Assembly: GCF_028610625.1 (NCBI RefSeq)
Contig: NZ_JAQQWU010000002.1
Location: 434,001 to 498,000, forward strand
Length of the DNA stretch: 64,000 nt
Source of the DNA: Guptibacillus spartinae
GTDB taxonomy: Bacteria; Bacillota; Bacilli; Bacillales; Guptibacillaceae
Reading direction: 5' to 3'
The translations under genes were made by a program, and so were the position numbers. The notes beneath the pieces were generated by a model, which saw only the letters and a list, made by a program, of their open reading frames with translations, was not told where the DNA came from and did not search any database. Below are positions 8,609-18,349 of this stretch, one piece after another (the stretch's first letter is position 1; every line of letters starts with the position of its first letter).

Positions 8609-9880
8609 TTAGTCCATATTGTTGATAAGTTCATCACCAAATTCGGATGTTTTCACTTCCGTTGCACCGTCCATGAGACGAGCAAAGTCATAAGTAACCA
8701 CTTTATTCGCAATTGTCTTTTCCATTGAATCTAGAACAAGCTTCGCTGCTTCATTCCATCCAATGTGTTCAAGCATAAGTACACCTGAAAGAATAACGGA
8801 AGAAGGGTTTACTTTATCAAGACCAGCGTATTTTGGAGCTGTGCCGTGTGTTGCTTCAAAAATCGCATGTCCTGTTTCATAATTAATGTTAGCTCCTGGA
8901 GCAATTCCAATTCCACCAACTTGAGCTGCTAAAGCGTCAGATACATAGTCACCGTTTAAGTTCATCGTTGCGACAACATCAAATTCAGCTGGACGAGTTA
9001 GAATTTGTTGTAAGAAAATATCTGCAATCGCATCTTTAACGATTAGCTTTCCTTCGCCTTCCGCCTTAGACTGAGCTTCGTTCGCAGCATCTTTCCCTTT
9101 CTCTTCTACGATACGATCATATTCAGACCACGTGAAGACTTTATCTCCAAATTCCTGCTCAGCTACTTCATAGCCCCAGTTTTTGAAAGCTCCTTCAGTG
9201 AATTTCATGATGTTACCTTTATGAACAAGCGTTACATTTCTACGTCCTTCATCAAGTGCATACTGAATAGCAGCACGAACAAGGCGCTTAGTTCCTTCTT
9301 CTGAAACGGGCTTAATACCAATACCAGAAGTTTCTGGGAAGCGAATGTTTTTTGCACCCATTTCATCCTGAAGGAATGAAATGACTTTCTTAACGTCATC
9401 TGTACCCTTCTGGAATTCGATTCCAGCATAAATATCTTCTGTATTTTCTCTGAAAATAACCATATCTGTATCTTCAGGACGCTTTACCGGTGAAGGAACA
9501 CCTTTAAAATAACGAACTGGACGAAGACAAGTAAACAAATCAAGCTCTTGACGTAGAGCAACATTGAGAGAACGAATGCCCCCACCAACCGGTGTTGTAA
9601 GAGGTCCTTTAATCGCAATTATGTATTCACGAATAGCATCTAGTGTATCTCCTGGAAGCCATTCACCAGTTTTATCATAAGCTTTTTGACCTGCATAAAC
9701 TTCTTTCCAGACGATTTTTTTCTTACCGCCATAAGCTTTATCAACTGCACCTTCTAGCACTTTAGAAGCAGCTGCCCATATATCAGGACCCGTACCATCG
9801 CCTTCAATGTATGGAATAATTGCATGATCTGGAACGTTTAGTACACCATTATTTACGGTAATCTTCTCTCCATTAGCCAT
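8609..9880 (-). CDS. icd: NADP-dependent isocitrate dehydrogenase
   Basis: 423 residues; converts isocitrate to 2-oxoglutarate and supplies [20 protein letters not shown] holds Ser104, the substrate-binding serine that is phosphorylated in enteric homologues. The metal-binding end [19 protein letters not shown] and the nucleotide motif [10 protein letters not shown] are present. The start follows AGGAGGAATATAAA. It is separated from citZ by 64 bases containing a hairpin and from mdh by 46 bases. Length and motifs are those of the Bacillus enzyme. Confidence 0.97.
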   Translation of the reverse strand: MANGEKITVNNGVLNVPDHAIIPYIEGDGTGPDIWAAASKVLEGAVDKAYGGKKKIVWKEVYAGQKAYDKTGEWLPGDTLDAIREYIIAIKGPLTTPVGGGIRSLNVALRQELDLFTCLRPVRYFKGVPSPVKRPEDTDMVIFRENTEDIYAGIEFQKGTDDVKKVISFLQDEMGAKNIRFPETSGIGIKPVSEEGTKRLVRAAIQYALDEGRRNVTLVHKGNIMKFTEGAFKNWGYEVAEQEFGDKVFTWSEYDRIVEEKGKDAANEAQSKAEGEGKLIVKDAIADIFLQQILTRPAEFDVVATMNLNGDYVSDALAAQVGGIGIAPGANINYETGHAIFEATHGTAPKYAGLDKVNPSSVILSGVLMLEHIGWNEAAKLVLDSMEKTIANKVVTYDFARLMDGATEVKTSEFGDELINNMD

Positions 9881-9917
9881 TTTATATTCCTCCTAGTGAA
9901 TGATTAACATTTAAAGT

Positions 9918-9943
9918 AAAAAGGGAAGAAGTCTCCCCTTTTT
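9918..9943 (-). terminator. Intercistronic hairpin, citZ/icd
   Basis: An 8-bp stem (AAAAAGGG at 9918-9925 and CCCTTTTT at 9936-9943) directly past the citZ stop codon. There is no long U-run beyond the stem, so it may be a partial terminator or an mRNA-stability element between citZ and icd. Confidence 0.5.
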
Positions 9944-9944
9944 A

Positions 9945-11060
9945 TTATCTATCTTCTACTTTGACATACGTTTGGTTTGTTGCTCCTACGTACTCAGCAC
10001 GCGGGCGGATCAAACGATTGTTGCTATATTGTTCAAGAATATGAGCAATCCAACCAGATACACGGCTTACTGCGAAAAGTGGTGTGAATAAATCGTGATC
10101 GATTCCAAGACTATGATAAACAGAAGCTGAATAGAAATCGACATTAGGTGGAAGACCCTTTTCACTTGTCACAATTTCTTCCATCTTTGTTGACATCTCG
10201 TACCACTTGGTTTCACCAGTAAGATCAGTTAACTGACGAGACATTTCTCGAAGATGTTTTGCACGTGGATCACCAGTTTTGTAGACTCGGTGACCAAAGC
10301 CCATGATTTTCTCTTTATTTTCAAATGCTTTTTGCAAATAAGGTTCAACATTATCAACACGATCAATTTCACTTAGCATCGCCATTACACGCTCATTTGC
10401 TCCACCATGCAAAGGTCCTTTCAGTGCTCCAATCGCTGCTGTTACGCCTGAATACATATCTGAAAGTGTAGCAACACATACACGTGCTGTGAATGTTGAC
10501 GCGTTTAACTCATGATCAGCATGCAGCACAAGAGCTTTATTAATTGCAGTAACAGCCACATCTTGAGGAAGTTCACCTGTTAACGTGTAAAGAAAGTTAG
10601 CAGCAAAACTCAGATCTTCTTTAGGCTCTACTGGCGCTTTTCCTTCACGAATCCGAGAAAAAGCGGTTACAACAGTTGGAATCTTTGCCTGGAGACGAAT
10701 CGCTTTACGATAGTTTGCCTCTTCACTCATATCATCTGCTTCTTCATCATACAGTGCAAGAGTAGAAACAGCTGTACGAAGAGCAGCCATTGGGTGTACC
10801 TTCTCAATCGGATACGATTTCATCTGACTTACAATTTCTTCAGGAATGGAAGCATTCTTTGCAAAGTCGGCTGTAAATTCCTCAAGTTCAGTCTTATTTG
10901 GAAGTTTATCATTCCATAGTAAATAAATTACTTCTTCAAAACTAGCATTTTCAGCGAGGTCATCGATATTATACCCTCTGTATGTTAGGACATCATTTAC
11001 GATAGAACTAATCGATGATGTTGTTGCAACTACGCCTTCTAATCCGCGAGTAGTCGTCAT
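9945..11060 (-). CDS. citZ: Citrate synthase
   Basis: 371 residues; condenses acetyl-CoA and oxaloacetate to start the TCA cycle. Active-site features are HADHELNAS (180-188), GPLHGGANE with His218, and GFGHRVYKTGDPRAKHL with His257; NVDFYSASVY near 307 supplies the catalytic Asp. The short single-domain form is typical of Gram-positive enzymes. The ATG follows AAAGGAGAGGGGAACGT. It is first in citZ-icd-mdh. An imperfect cre-like box lies about 60 bases upstream, consistent with the catabolite control known for citZ in Bacillus. Confidence 0.97.
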   Translation of the reverse strand: MTTTRGLEGVVATTSSISSIVNDVLTYRGYNIDDLAENASFEEVIYLLWNDKLPNKTELEEFTADFAKNASIPEEIVSQMKSYPIEKVHPMAALRTAVSTLALYDEEADDMSEEANYRKAIRLQAKIPTVVTAFSRIREGKAPVEPKEDLSFAANFLYTLTGELPQDVAVTAINKALVLHADHELNASTFTARVCVATLSDMYSGVTAAIGALKGPLHGGANERVMAMLSEIDRVDNVEPYLQKAFENKEKIMGFGHRVYKTGDPRAKHLREMSRQLTDLTGETKWYEMSTKMEEIVTSEKGLPPNVDFYSASVYHSLGIDHDLFTPLFAVSRVSGWIAHILEQYSNNRLIRPRAEYVGATNQTYVKVEDR

Positions 11061-11117
11061 ACGTTCCCCTCTCCTTTTCCATATTATTGGCTCTAGTATT
11101 TTCTAAAAATTCTGCTT

Positions 11118-11131
11118 TGATAACGCTTTTA
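11118..11131. promoter_or_regulatory. Weak cre-like box upstream of citZ
   Basis: TGATAACGCTTTTA matches 12 of 14 positions of the CcpA box consensus. It lies about 60 bases upstream of the citZ start codon. The family is known to be under CcpA control in B. subtilis; the two mismatches keep this tentative. Confidence 0.4.
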
Positions 11132-11312
11132 AAACGCTCCAAAAAAATAAGAACCTATGTACAAGATGGTGCGTCAGTTCTCATTATAAACAATTCTCTG
11201 ATATTTGTGAATGAATATGCATGATTTCGTCGATTCCTTTTTTTCTCAAATGTCGAAAAAATGATAAAAAAGACGTGGATGGTCTACAACTCATGCATTA
11301 CTGAGCAGTCGT

Positions 11313-11780
11313 TCAGGTAAAAAATTCAACAACTTTCATCGCCATGTAAGCAATACCCGCTCCAATTAATGGACCTACGGCAATCCCTTGAAAAACCGCT
11401 ACAGCAAGAATAGTACCAAAAACAAGGGCTGTCGTAATATGCGGATCATTTTGGAGCAAGATAATCCCTTTAGAGGCAATGATTGCAACAAATATACCCG
11501 CTCCCATTGCAATCCAAGCATAAGAAGATTTAACTGCTTCGCCAAGTTGCTTAAACCCTATATCTCCACTTGCAATTGGAACGAGCACTGCAATTGTAAT
11601 GATTGTGACGCCCCAAGAAATTCCTTTAGATTGTACTAAAGGAAAGACTTTATCACCAAGTCCGATCGCTTTTACAACCAATAAAACAGCAACCGCAATC
11701 ATAAGCGAGCTATTTTTCGCAATAAGTGCAATTCCAAGTAAGATGAGAAGAAATAGAGTAGGCTGAGAAATAATTGTCAT
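11313..11780 (-). CDS. ytwI: UPF0756 membrane protein YtwI
   Basis: 155 residues, mostly hydrophobic, with about four to five membrane helices and small loops rich in Gly and Pro (LVPIASGDIGF near 67-77, GTILAVAVFQGIAVGPLIGAGI near the end). It matches the UPF0756/YtwI family by length and by position between citZ and ytvI. No function is established for the family and none is visible here. The ATG follows AAAGAGGGACCGTT. It is transcribed divergently from ytvI across a 139-base gap. Confidence 0.82.
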   Translation of the reverse strand: MTIISQPTLFLLILLGIALIAKNSSLMIAVAVLLVVKAIGLGDKVFPLVQSKGISWGVTIITIAVLVPIASGDIGFKQLGEAVKSSYAWIAMGAGIFVAIIASKGIILLQNDPHITTALVFGTILAVAVFQGIAVGPLIGAGIAYMAMKVVEFFT

Positions 11781-11861
11781 AACGGTCCCTCTTTCACATT
11801 AGCAGAACTCTTTTAGCATAACAAACTTTTAGAAAATAAGCACGGAACAGCTTCACAACAA

Positions 11862-11891
11862 TTGCTTGTTCTAAAGAAGGCGGTGTAAAAT
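11862..11891 (+). promoter_or_regulatory. Putative SigA-type promoter of ytvI
   Basis: TTGCTT (11862-11867), an 18-base spacer, then TAAAAT (11886-11891), 28 bases ahead of the ytvI start. Confidence 0.45.
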
Positions 11892-11919
11892 ATAGGAAAG
11901 GTATCCTAGGGGGGTTGAA

Positions 11920-13038
11920 ATGAACTGGACATACATACATAGAGTTTTACGTTTTCTCCTTGTGATTCTCCTTATTATGATTAGCTTAATCGCCTTTTAT
12001 TATATTTGGCATCTTGCGTACCCTTTTGTGATTGCCTTACTACTAGCTTTTTTAATTAATCCGCTTGTTGACTTATTAGAAAGCAGAGGAAGGATACCAA
12101 GACCACTAGCTGTCGCTCTGTCTATCTTATTTCTAGTCGGTGTTCTTGCAGCTTTCATTGCTCTTCTTGTGAATGAAATCGTTCAGGGCATTGTTTACAT
12201 CGCTGACGTATTACCTGGAAACTTTCAAGAAATCGTTCGTTTCGTAGAAGAACTATTCGTGTCACACGTCATGCCGCTTTATAATCAATTAGAAGATCTA
12301 TTTAAAGACTTAAATAAAGATCAGCAAACAACTGTGCTTGATAATATTCAATCGGTCGGAACAACTGTCACTACAGCGCTAACCAATATCCTTCAATCTC
12401 TTGTGGAAGGAATACGCTCTATTATCGTTAGTTTACCAACCATATTAACCGTTCTTGTCTTCTCGATGTTAGCCACTTTCTTTATTAGTAAAGACTGGTA
12501 TAAATTTATTAATTGGATAAAAAAGAAAGTGCGACCTGATATCCAAAAGAGCATAGGTACAGTCTATGTGGATTTAAGAAGGGCATTGTTTGGTTTTCTT
12601 AAGGCTCAGCTTACACTCATCTCTATGACAGCTGTGATCGTCCTTGTGGGACTACTCATTTTAAGAGTAGATTATGCCATCACAATAGCCATTATTATCG
12701 GTCTAGTGGACTTGTTACCTTACCTTGGTACTGGAGCTATTTTCGTACCGTGGATGATATACTCGTTTTTAACTGGGAATTATGGTCTAACAATTGGGCT
12801 TTCTATCCTTTATGGGGTCGTTGTAATTCAACGTCAGGTAATGGAGCCAAAAGTTCTTTCATCAAATATAGGACTTGATCCTCTTGCAACGTTAATTGCA
12901 TTATTTGTAGGGTTTCAAGTATTTGGATTTATAGGACTAATTATTGGTCCAGTTCTTCTTGTCGTTCTTAAAACGCTTTATCATGCAAACGTATTTAAAG
13001 ATATTTGGAGTTATATTAAAGGAACATCAGCTAAATAA
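11920..13038 (+). CDS. ytvI: Sporulation integral membrane protein YtvI (AI-2E exporter-like family)
   Basis: 372 residues with the fold of the AI-2 exporter/PerM-like family: paired N-terminal helices (about 10-35 and 38-60), a third near 65-90, a long cytosolic or peripheral segment at about 95-150, then helices up to residue 365 including the GLVDLLPYLGTGAIFVPW region typical of the family. B. subtilis YtvI belongs to the sporulation set; its substrate is unknown. The ATG follows AGGGGGGTTGAA. It is one of the few plus-strand genes here and ends at a strong terminator shared with the opposing gene. Confidence 0.85.
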   Translation: MNWTYIHRVLRFLLVILLIMISLIAFYYIWHLAYPFVIALLLAFLINPLVDLLESRGRIPRPLAVALSILFLVGVLAAFIALLVNEIVQGIVYIADVLPGNFQEIVRFVEELFVSHVMPLYNQLEDLFKDLNKDQQTTVLDNIQSVGTTVTTALTNILQSLVEGIRSIIVSLPTILTVLVFSMLATFFISKDWYKFINWIKKKVRPDIQKSIGTVYVDLRRALFGFLKAQLTLISMTAVIVLVGLLILRVDYAITIAIIIGLVDLLPYLGTGAIFVPWMIYSFLTGNYGLTIGLSILYGVVVIQRQVMEPKVLSSNIGLDPLATLIALFVGFQVFGFIGLIIGPVLLVVLKTLYHANVFKDIWSYIKGTSAK

Positions 13039-13086
13039 AATAACATTGATCTCTAACCGACGTTGACAATCAGACACATGCAAAGT

Positions 13087-13128
13087 AAAAAGGGGAGTAA
13101 CGTCTAATTCTCATGTTACTCCCCTTTT
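13087..13128. terminator. Bidirectional terminator between ytvI and the monooxygenase gene
   Basis: A long near-perfect stem, AAAAGGGGAGTAAC against GTTACTCCCCTTTT, with a 13-base loop. It has T-rich sequence on the exit side of both strands, so it can end ytvI (+) and the 13154-14577 operon (-). Confidence 0.88.
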
Positions 13129-13153
13129 GCATTATAAAATGACTGGCAATAAA

Positions 13154-13450
13154 TTATTTTTTTATTTCGGTAGCGTCATAAACTTTTACTTCTAATGGCG
13201 CAGTTAGATATTCTGGTGCTTTCCCAACAAAAGCTTGGAAATGAGCACTTTGGTTGTGTGCTTCGACCGAAGGCATATCTTTATAAGCTTCAATCATTTT
13301 ATATGTGTTTTCTTTTTCAACATCTTTTGTAAGCGTGTAAGAAATGTTGCCTTCTTCATTTCTCGCCGCTTCAATTAAAGTTGTTACTTCTTTAAGAAAA
13401 CCTTCTTCTTTAGCTGAGTTAATTTGTAATTCTGCATGGATGATAATCAT
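13154..13450 (-). CDS. Putative quinol monooxygenase (ABM family)
   Basis: 98 residues with the antibiotic-biosynthesis-monooxygenase (YgiN-like) ferredoxin-like fold: IIIHAELQINSAKEEGFLKEV, then ARNEEGNISYTL, then TYKMIEAYKDMPSVEAHNQSAHFQAF with the conserved His pair region. Family members are small dimeric cofactor-free oxygenases acting on quinols or other electron-rich aromatics. It lies 30 bases after a nitroreductase gene and a marR gene in one operon, which suggests a role in quinone or electrophile handling (inference). The substrate cannot be read from sequence. Confidence 0.8.
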   Translation of the reverse strand: MIIIHAELQINSAKEEGFLKEVTTLIEAARNEEGNISYTLTKDVEKENTYKMIEAYKDMPSVEAHNQSAHFQAFVGKAPEYLTAPLEVKVYDATEIKK

Positions 13451-13480
13451 CGTTCATTCCTCTTTTCATTTATTGTTTTT

Positions 13481-14116
13481 TTATTTCCAATCTGTAATGG
13501 ATTCAACAGGTAAACGGACAGATTTATATCCTTCATTTGCTGCCTTACCAATTGAAATTAACATAACTGGGTAATAACGCTCTTTATCCATACCATAGGC
13601 TTCTGCGATTTGCGCTTTCTCATATCCACCAATTGGATTAGTGTCATAACCGTGTGCTTTTGCAGCTAACATCAACTGCATGGAAACCAATCCAGCATCA
13701 ATAATATTCATTTCTCTAAACTGCTCAGTTGACATTCCCTCTAACAAACCTTTGATAGCAGGAAGTTGCTGATCTCTTACCTCTGCAGGCATATATCCTT
13801 TTTGTACAGCCGTGTCATAAATTTCATCGGCAAAGTCCAAGCTGTTCATATCGACAAATACAGCAATAACAGCAGCAGATGTTTCAACTTGTGATTGATT
13901 AAATTTTGCTAGCGGTGCTAGAGTTGCTTTTCCTCCTTCGCTATCAATTACCACGAAACGCCATGGTTGAAGGTTAACAGAAGATGGTGCAAGCGTAGCT
14001 TCTGTTAGAATTTCCGTCATCTCTTCTCTCGTAATTTTTACTGATGGATCATAATGACGAATAGAGCGTCGTCCTGTGATAATTTCGTTAAAGTCATTTA
14101 TTTTCGTTGCATTCAT
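13481..14116 (-). CDS. Nitroreductase family protein (FMN-dependent)
   Basis: 211 residues. The N-terminal GRRSIRHYDPS (about 15-25) binds FMN phosphate in this family; APSSVNLQPWRFVVI (about 42-56) and the C-terminal GGYEKAQIAEAYGM with PVMLISIGKAA are characteristic. Such enzymes reduce nitro groups or quinones with NAD(P)H. It lies between marR (26-base gap) and the ABM monooxygenase gene (30-base gap). The neighbourhood recalls MarR/MhqR-type quinone-detoxification units of Bacillus, though the genes differ. The natural substrate is unknown. Confidence 0.88.
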   Translation of the reverse strand: MNATKINDFNEIITGRRSIRHYDPSVKITREEMTEILTEATLAPSSVNLQPWRFVVIDSEGGKATLAPLAKFNQSQVETSAAVIAVFVDMNSLDFADEIYDTAVQKGYMPAEVRDQQLPAIKGLLEGMSTEQFREMNIIDAGLVSMQLMLAAKAHGYDTNPIGGYEKAQIAEAYGMDKERYYPVMLISIGKAANEGYKSVRLPVESITDWK

Positions 14117-14142
14117 GATTAAATCTCCTTATGTCCTTCTTG

Positions 14143-14577
14143 TTAGTATTGAATCTCTTCTATATTACTTTGAATACGATGAAGCATCGTCGATAATTGG
14201 GTTTGTTCCTGCTCACTAAAATCTTTTAGTACTTTCCCAATAAACTCTTCTTTTTCTTTTCGAAAGGCAGCAATTTTTTCTCTACCTTCTTCTGTTAGTT
14301 TCACAAAGGTAAAGCGGTTATCGTCCGGTTTCTTTCGGCGAGTAACCATCTCTTTTAATTCAAGCTGCTTTAAATGTCTAGTAACCGCGGCACTGTCAAT
14401 ATTCACTTCTTTCTGCAAAGCGGTTTGGCTAATTTCATCAACCTCAAATAATTTATGCAGGAGTTCTAAGCGCGATTGACTAATACCGGTGCACCTTTCA
14501 AATTTAGGACTCATTTGCTTGTATATTTCATTTAACTGAAATAAAATTTCCCCTTCATCTGAGCAAGAATTTTTCAA
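14143..14577 (-). CDS. MarR family transcriptional regulator
   Basis: 144 residues with a MarR winged helix: helix-turn-helix at about 50-75 (EISQTALQKEVNIDSAAVTRHLKQLE) and wing VTRRKKPDDNRFTFVKLTEEG near 78-98. Cys5 and Cys29 sit in the N-terminal dimer region, where related redox or electrophile sensors place reactive thiols; whether they act so here is unknown. The start is TTG at 14577 behind AAGGAGGAGG; the ATG just upstream is out of frame. A perfect -35 promoter and a large dyad precede it, indicating autorepression of the marR-nitroreductase-monooxygenase operon. Confidence 0.9.
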   Translation of the reverse strand: MKNSCSDEGEILFQLNEIYKQMSPKFERCTGISQSRLELLHKLFEVDEISQTALQKEVNIDSAAVTRHLKQLELKEMVTRRKKPDDNRFTFVKLTEEGREKIAAFRKEKEEFIGKVLKDFSEQEQTQLSTMLHRIQSNIEEIQY

Positions 14578-14598
14578 CGCATCCTCCTCCTTAAATCG

Positions 14599-14627
14599 TT
14601 TGACGGGTCAATCATTGACTCATCAAA
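14599..14627. promoter_or_regulatory. Operator dyad at the marR transcription start
   Basis: A 29-bp imperfect palindrome centred on 14613: outer arms TTTGA and TCAAA, inner arms GTCAAT and ATTGAC. 24 of the 28 flanking positions are symmetric. It starts right after the -10 box and covers the expected +1, the usual place for a repressor. The adjacent MarR protein is the obvious candidate ligand. Confidence 0.75.
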
Positions 14628-14628
14628 C

Positions 14629-14657
14629 AATATACTAGATGTCTTTCTGAATGTCAA
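14629..14657 (-). promoter_or_regulatory. SigA promoter of the marR operon
   Basis: On the minus strand TTGACA (14652-14657), a 17-base spacer, then TATATT (14629-14634). It is a near-consensus promoter, so strong repression by the overlapping dyad would be needed to keep the operon off. Confidence 0.82.
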
Positions 14658-14740
14658 TTAAATTACCTCTGTTGATTGATGGGTCATAGGTTGATCTCCT
14701 CATCATGCAACTTCAATATTTCTAAAGATTAAAATCCCAT

Positions 14741-14772
14741 AAAAAAAGAAGCTTAGACATGTATCCAAGCTC
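14741..14772 (-). terminator. Intrinsic terminator after fxsA
   Basis: On the minus strand AGCTTGG and TCTAAGCT form a stem with one mismatch, followed by TTCTTTTTTT. Confidence 0.7.
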
Positions 14773-14821
14773 CTTACGAACTCTTCTGCAAAAAATTATA
14801 AGGAATAGTTTATAACGTTTT

Positions 14822-15217
14822 TTACCTTCTAATAAACATAAATTGGCCATTATTTATTCGACGTTCAAGAAATTTTTTCATCCATCTTTTAAATGGTTTT
14901 CTAGTTGCTGGGATGAGAAGTAAAAAACCTACTGCATCAGTGATAAATCCTGGCGTCAGTAAAACAACGCCACCTACAAGTATACATAAACCATCCAGGA
15001 TCGCTTCTCCGGGCATTTGGCCAGTCTGCATCTGCCTGTTAACCTTCTGGATCGTTTCTGCCCCTTCTTTACGCGCAAGCCACGCCCCAAGGATCCCTGT
15101 CCCAATAATCAATAAAACCGTTGGAAGAAGTCCAAGTGTTTTTCCTGATAGAAGTAACAGAGCAATCTCTAGAGCCGGAACGATAATAATAAAAAGCAAC
15201 AAAATACGAAACATCAC
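14822..15217 (-). CDS. fxsA: FxsA family membrane protein
   Basis: 131 residues: helix 1 at about 4-24 (ILLLFIIIVPALEIALLLL), helix 2 at about 28-48 with the Gly-rich TVLLIIGTGILGAWLARKEG, the family motif ILDGLCILVGGVVLLTPGFITDAVGFLLLIP (about 74-103), and a basic C-terminal tail. FxsA was named for suppressing F-plasmid exclusion of phage T7 in E. coli; its Bacillus role is unknown. The second residue follows an adjacent ATG, so the start could be one codon later. It lies downstream of pyk in the same direction with a terminator on each side. Confidence 0.88.
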   Translation of the reverse strand: MMFRILLLFIIIVPALEIALLLLSGKTLGLLPTVLLIIGTGILGAWLARKEGAETIQKVNRQMQTGQMPGEAILDGLCILVGGVVLLTPGFITDAVGFLLLIPATRKPFKRWMKKFLERRINNGQFMFIRR

Positions 15218-15346
15218 ATAGCTCCCTCAATCATAATCGGGAATTTGTCCCGTTACATCTTATTATACGTGATTTAACATCATTTTCGAACTCAATTGCA
15301 TTCATCACTTTATTAGGTTTGATGAATACTTATCAGAAATAATGAA

Positions 15347-15377
15347 AAAAGGCTGTCGATTTCTTCGACAGCCTTTT
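15347..15377 (-). terminator. Intrinsic terminator of pfkA-pyk
   Basis: A 13-bp perfect stem (AAAAGGCTGTCGA with TCGACAGCCTTTT) and a 5-base loop, 19 bases past the pyk stop; the minus-strand exit side is T-rich. Confidence 0.88.
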
Positions 15378-15395
15378 AAGAAGTTTAAAACTCGC

Positions 15396-17150
15396 TTATA
15401 AAATGCTAGCTTTTCCGTTGTAAATAATTCCTGTAGTGGCATCAAGGGTTACTTGCTGACCTTCTTCAAATAGTTGAGTTGCATTCTCTAGTCCAACTAC
15501 TACTGGAAGACCAAGGCTAAGCCCAACAACCGCAGCATGGCAAGTTAGCCCGCCTTCTTCAGTGATAAGTCCAGCTGCTTTTTCAAGAGCAGGAACCATA
15601 TCTTTATCTGAACCGATTGTTACAAGAATGGTATTAGCGTCTGCTTTTTGGATCGCTTCTTCAGCTGTTTTAGCAATCGCGATGCGCCCTGAAGTAGACG
15701 TTTTACCAATACCTTGGGCTTTGGCAAGGATATCTCCGATTACGTGAACTTTCATCAAGTTTGTTGTACCAGATTCTCCAACTGGAACTCCGGCAGTAAT
15801 CACGACTGTGTCTCCGTGGTTAACAATTCCTGATTGGATTGAAGCATCAACAGCTACTTCTAGCATTTCATCCGTTGTCGACACCTTATGTCCTTCTTGT
15901 GCGTGAACGCCCCATACAAGAGCAAGCTTTCGGCACACGCTAGCCGTATTTGTTACAGCTACGATAGGGGCTTTCGGACGGTATTTAGAAATCATACGCG
16001 CGGTATGACCACTCTCAGTTGCTGTAATAATAGCTGGTACGTTTAAGTTATAAGCCGTGTGAGCTACTGATTCACTAATTGCATTCGTTGTATTTGTTTC
16101 CGTTTCTTTACTTCTTACCGAAAGAAGTTCACGGAAGTTTAATGACTTTTCAGTATAGGAAGCTATGTTATGCATCGTTTGAACAGCTTCTACAGGGTAT
16201 GATCCTGCTGCTGTTTCACCTGAAAGCATGATTGCATCTGTGCCATCGAGAATCGCATTGGCAACGTCACTCGCTTCCGCACGTGTCGGACGAGGGTTAC
16301 GCTGCATCGAATCAAGCATTTGCGTTGCTGTAATAACCGGTTTACCAAGTGCATTACATTTCTTAATAAGCTGCTTTTGTACTAAAGGTACTTCTTCAGC
16401 TGGAATTTCAACACCGAGGTCACCACGCGCAACCATTAAGCCATCAGAGATCTCAAGGATAGAATCGATATTATCGACACCTTCACGGTTCTCAATTTTA
16501 GGGATAATTTGAATATCCGTTGCTTTATGCTTTTCAAGAAGCTTACGAATGTCAAGTACATCAGATACACGACGAACAAATGAAGCAGCAATAAAGTCTA
16601 CACCTTGCTCAATACCAAATTCAATATCAGCAGCGTCTTTATCTGTAATACCTGGAAGGTTTACGCTTACGTTAGGAACGTTAACCCCTTTTTTGTTTTT
16701 CAGCGTTCCATTGTTCAATACTTCTGTGTAAAGTTCGTTTTTCTCAATTTGCTTTACTTCAAGTTCGATTAATCCGTCATCCAGAAGAATTTTTGATCCA
16801 ACATGAACGTCATTCACAAGGTCAGGATATGTGACAGAGATTTTCTCAGTTGTCCCAAGTACTTCTTCCATAGAAACGATAAGCTGTTGACCAGCTTCGA
16901 GATCGATTCCTCCATTTTCCATATTATTCGTACGGATTTCCGGACCTTTTGTATCTAAAAGAATCGCTACGTTTTTACCCAGCTTCTCAGCAACTGTACG
17001 AATCGATTTAATACGGCTACCGTGTTCTTCAAAATCACCGTGTGAGAAATTCAAACGGGCTACGTTCATCCCTGCATTAATCAACTTCTCTAGAGTTTGT
17101 TCATTTTCACTTGCTGGTCCAATCGTACAGACAATCTTAGTTTTGCGCAT
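15396..17150 (-). CDS. pyk: Pyruvate kinase with C-terminal PEP-utiliser-like domain
   Basis: 584 residues; last step of glycolysis, making pyruvate and ATP from PEP. The A domain begins [40 protein letters not shown] (catalytic Lys region) and [12 protein letters not shown] are intact. After the allosteric C domain a further segment at about 475-584 contains [21 protein letters not shown], the phosphohistidine-like domain of PEP-using enzymes that Bacillus pyruvate kinases carry. The ATG follows AGGAGGAGACAGACCC. It is downstream of pfkA, 124 bases away, with a hairpin between them. Confidence 0.97.
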   Translation of the reverse strand: MRKTKIVCTIGPASENEQTLEKLINAGMNVARLNFSHGDFEEHGSRIKSIRTVAEKLGKNVAILLDTKGPEIRTNNMENGGIDLEAGQQLIVSMEEVLGTTEKISVTYPDLVNDVHVGSKILLDDGLIELEVKQIEKNELYTEVLNNGTLKNKKGVNVPNVSVNLPGITDKDAADIEFGIEQGVDFIAASFVRRVSDVLDIRKLLEKHKATDIQIIPKIENREGVDNIDSILEISDGLMVARGDLGVEIPAEEVPLVQKQLIKKCNALGKPVITATQMLDSMQRNPRPTRAEASDVANAILDGTDAIMLSGETAAGSYPVEAVQTMHNIASYTEKSLNFRELLSVRSKETETNTTNAISESVAHTAYNLNVPAIITATESGHTARMISKYRPKAPIVAVTNTASVCRKLALVWGVHAQEGHKVSTTDEMLEVAVDASIQSGIVNHGDTVVITAGVPVGESGTTNLMKVHVIGDILAKAQGIGKTSTSGRIAIAKTAEEAIQKADANTILVTIGSDKDMVPALEKAAGLITEEGGLTCHAAVVGLSLGLPVVVGLENATQLFEEGQQVTLDATTGIIYNGKASIL

Positions 17151-17234
17151 GGGTCTGTCTCCTCCTAAAAGCTATGCTTCAATTAGTTTTCTTCATAACA
17201 AAAAAGTTATGTAATCTTTTCAGACATTACGATA

Positions 17235-17257
17235 CACCCCTTAGATAAAAAGGGGTG
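17235..17257. other. Intercistronic hairpin, pfkA/pyk
   Basis: CACCCCTT (17235-17242) and AAGGGGTG (17250-17257) form a perfect 8-bp stem with a 7-base loop. There is no U-run on the minus strand after it, so it is more likely a processing or stability element in a pfkA-pyk message than a terminator. Confidence 0.5.
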
Positions 17258-17274
17258 AACCAAATATCATCTTC

Positions 17275-18240
<966 letters not shown>

Positions 18241-18266
18241 TCACCTCATTAATTCTTTGTGTTATT

Positions 18267-18295
18267 AAAATATCAAATACAGCCTCTTAATACAA
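18267..18295 (-). promoter_or_regulatory. Putative pfkA promoter
   Basis: On the minus strand TTGTAT, 17 bases, TATTTT, about 33 bases ahead of the pfkA start and after the accA terminator. Only moderately close to consensus. Confidence 0.4.
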
Positions 18296-18312
18296 TAGCT
18301 AAGGTCCAACGC

Positions 18313-18346
18313 AAAAAAGTGCTTTCTCTAAATTGAGAAAGCACTT
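18313..18346 (-). terminator. Intrinsic terminator of accDA
   Basis: A perfect 12-bp stem (AAGTGCTTTCTC at 18317-18328 and GAGAAAGCACTT at 18335-18346) followed on the minus strand by TTTT, 4 bases past the accA stop. Confidence 0.88.
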
Positions 18347-18349
18347 CCC

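Noticed and set aside
11388-11639. 83-residue plus-strand reading frame
   Set aside because: Shadow of ytwI on the other strand; Asn- and Cys-rich composition and no ribosome site.
16228-16512. 94-residue plus-strand frame
   Set aside because: Antisense shadow of pyk.
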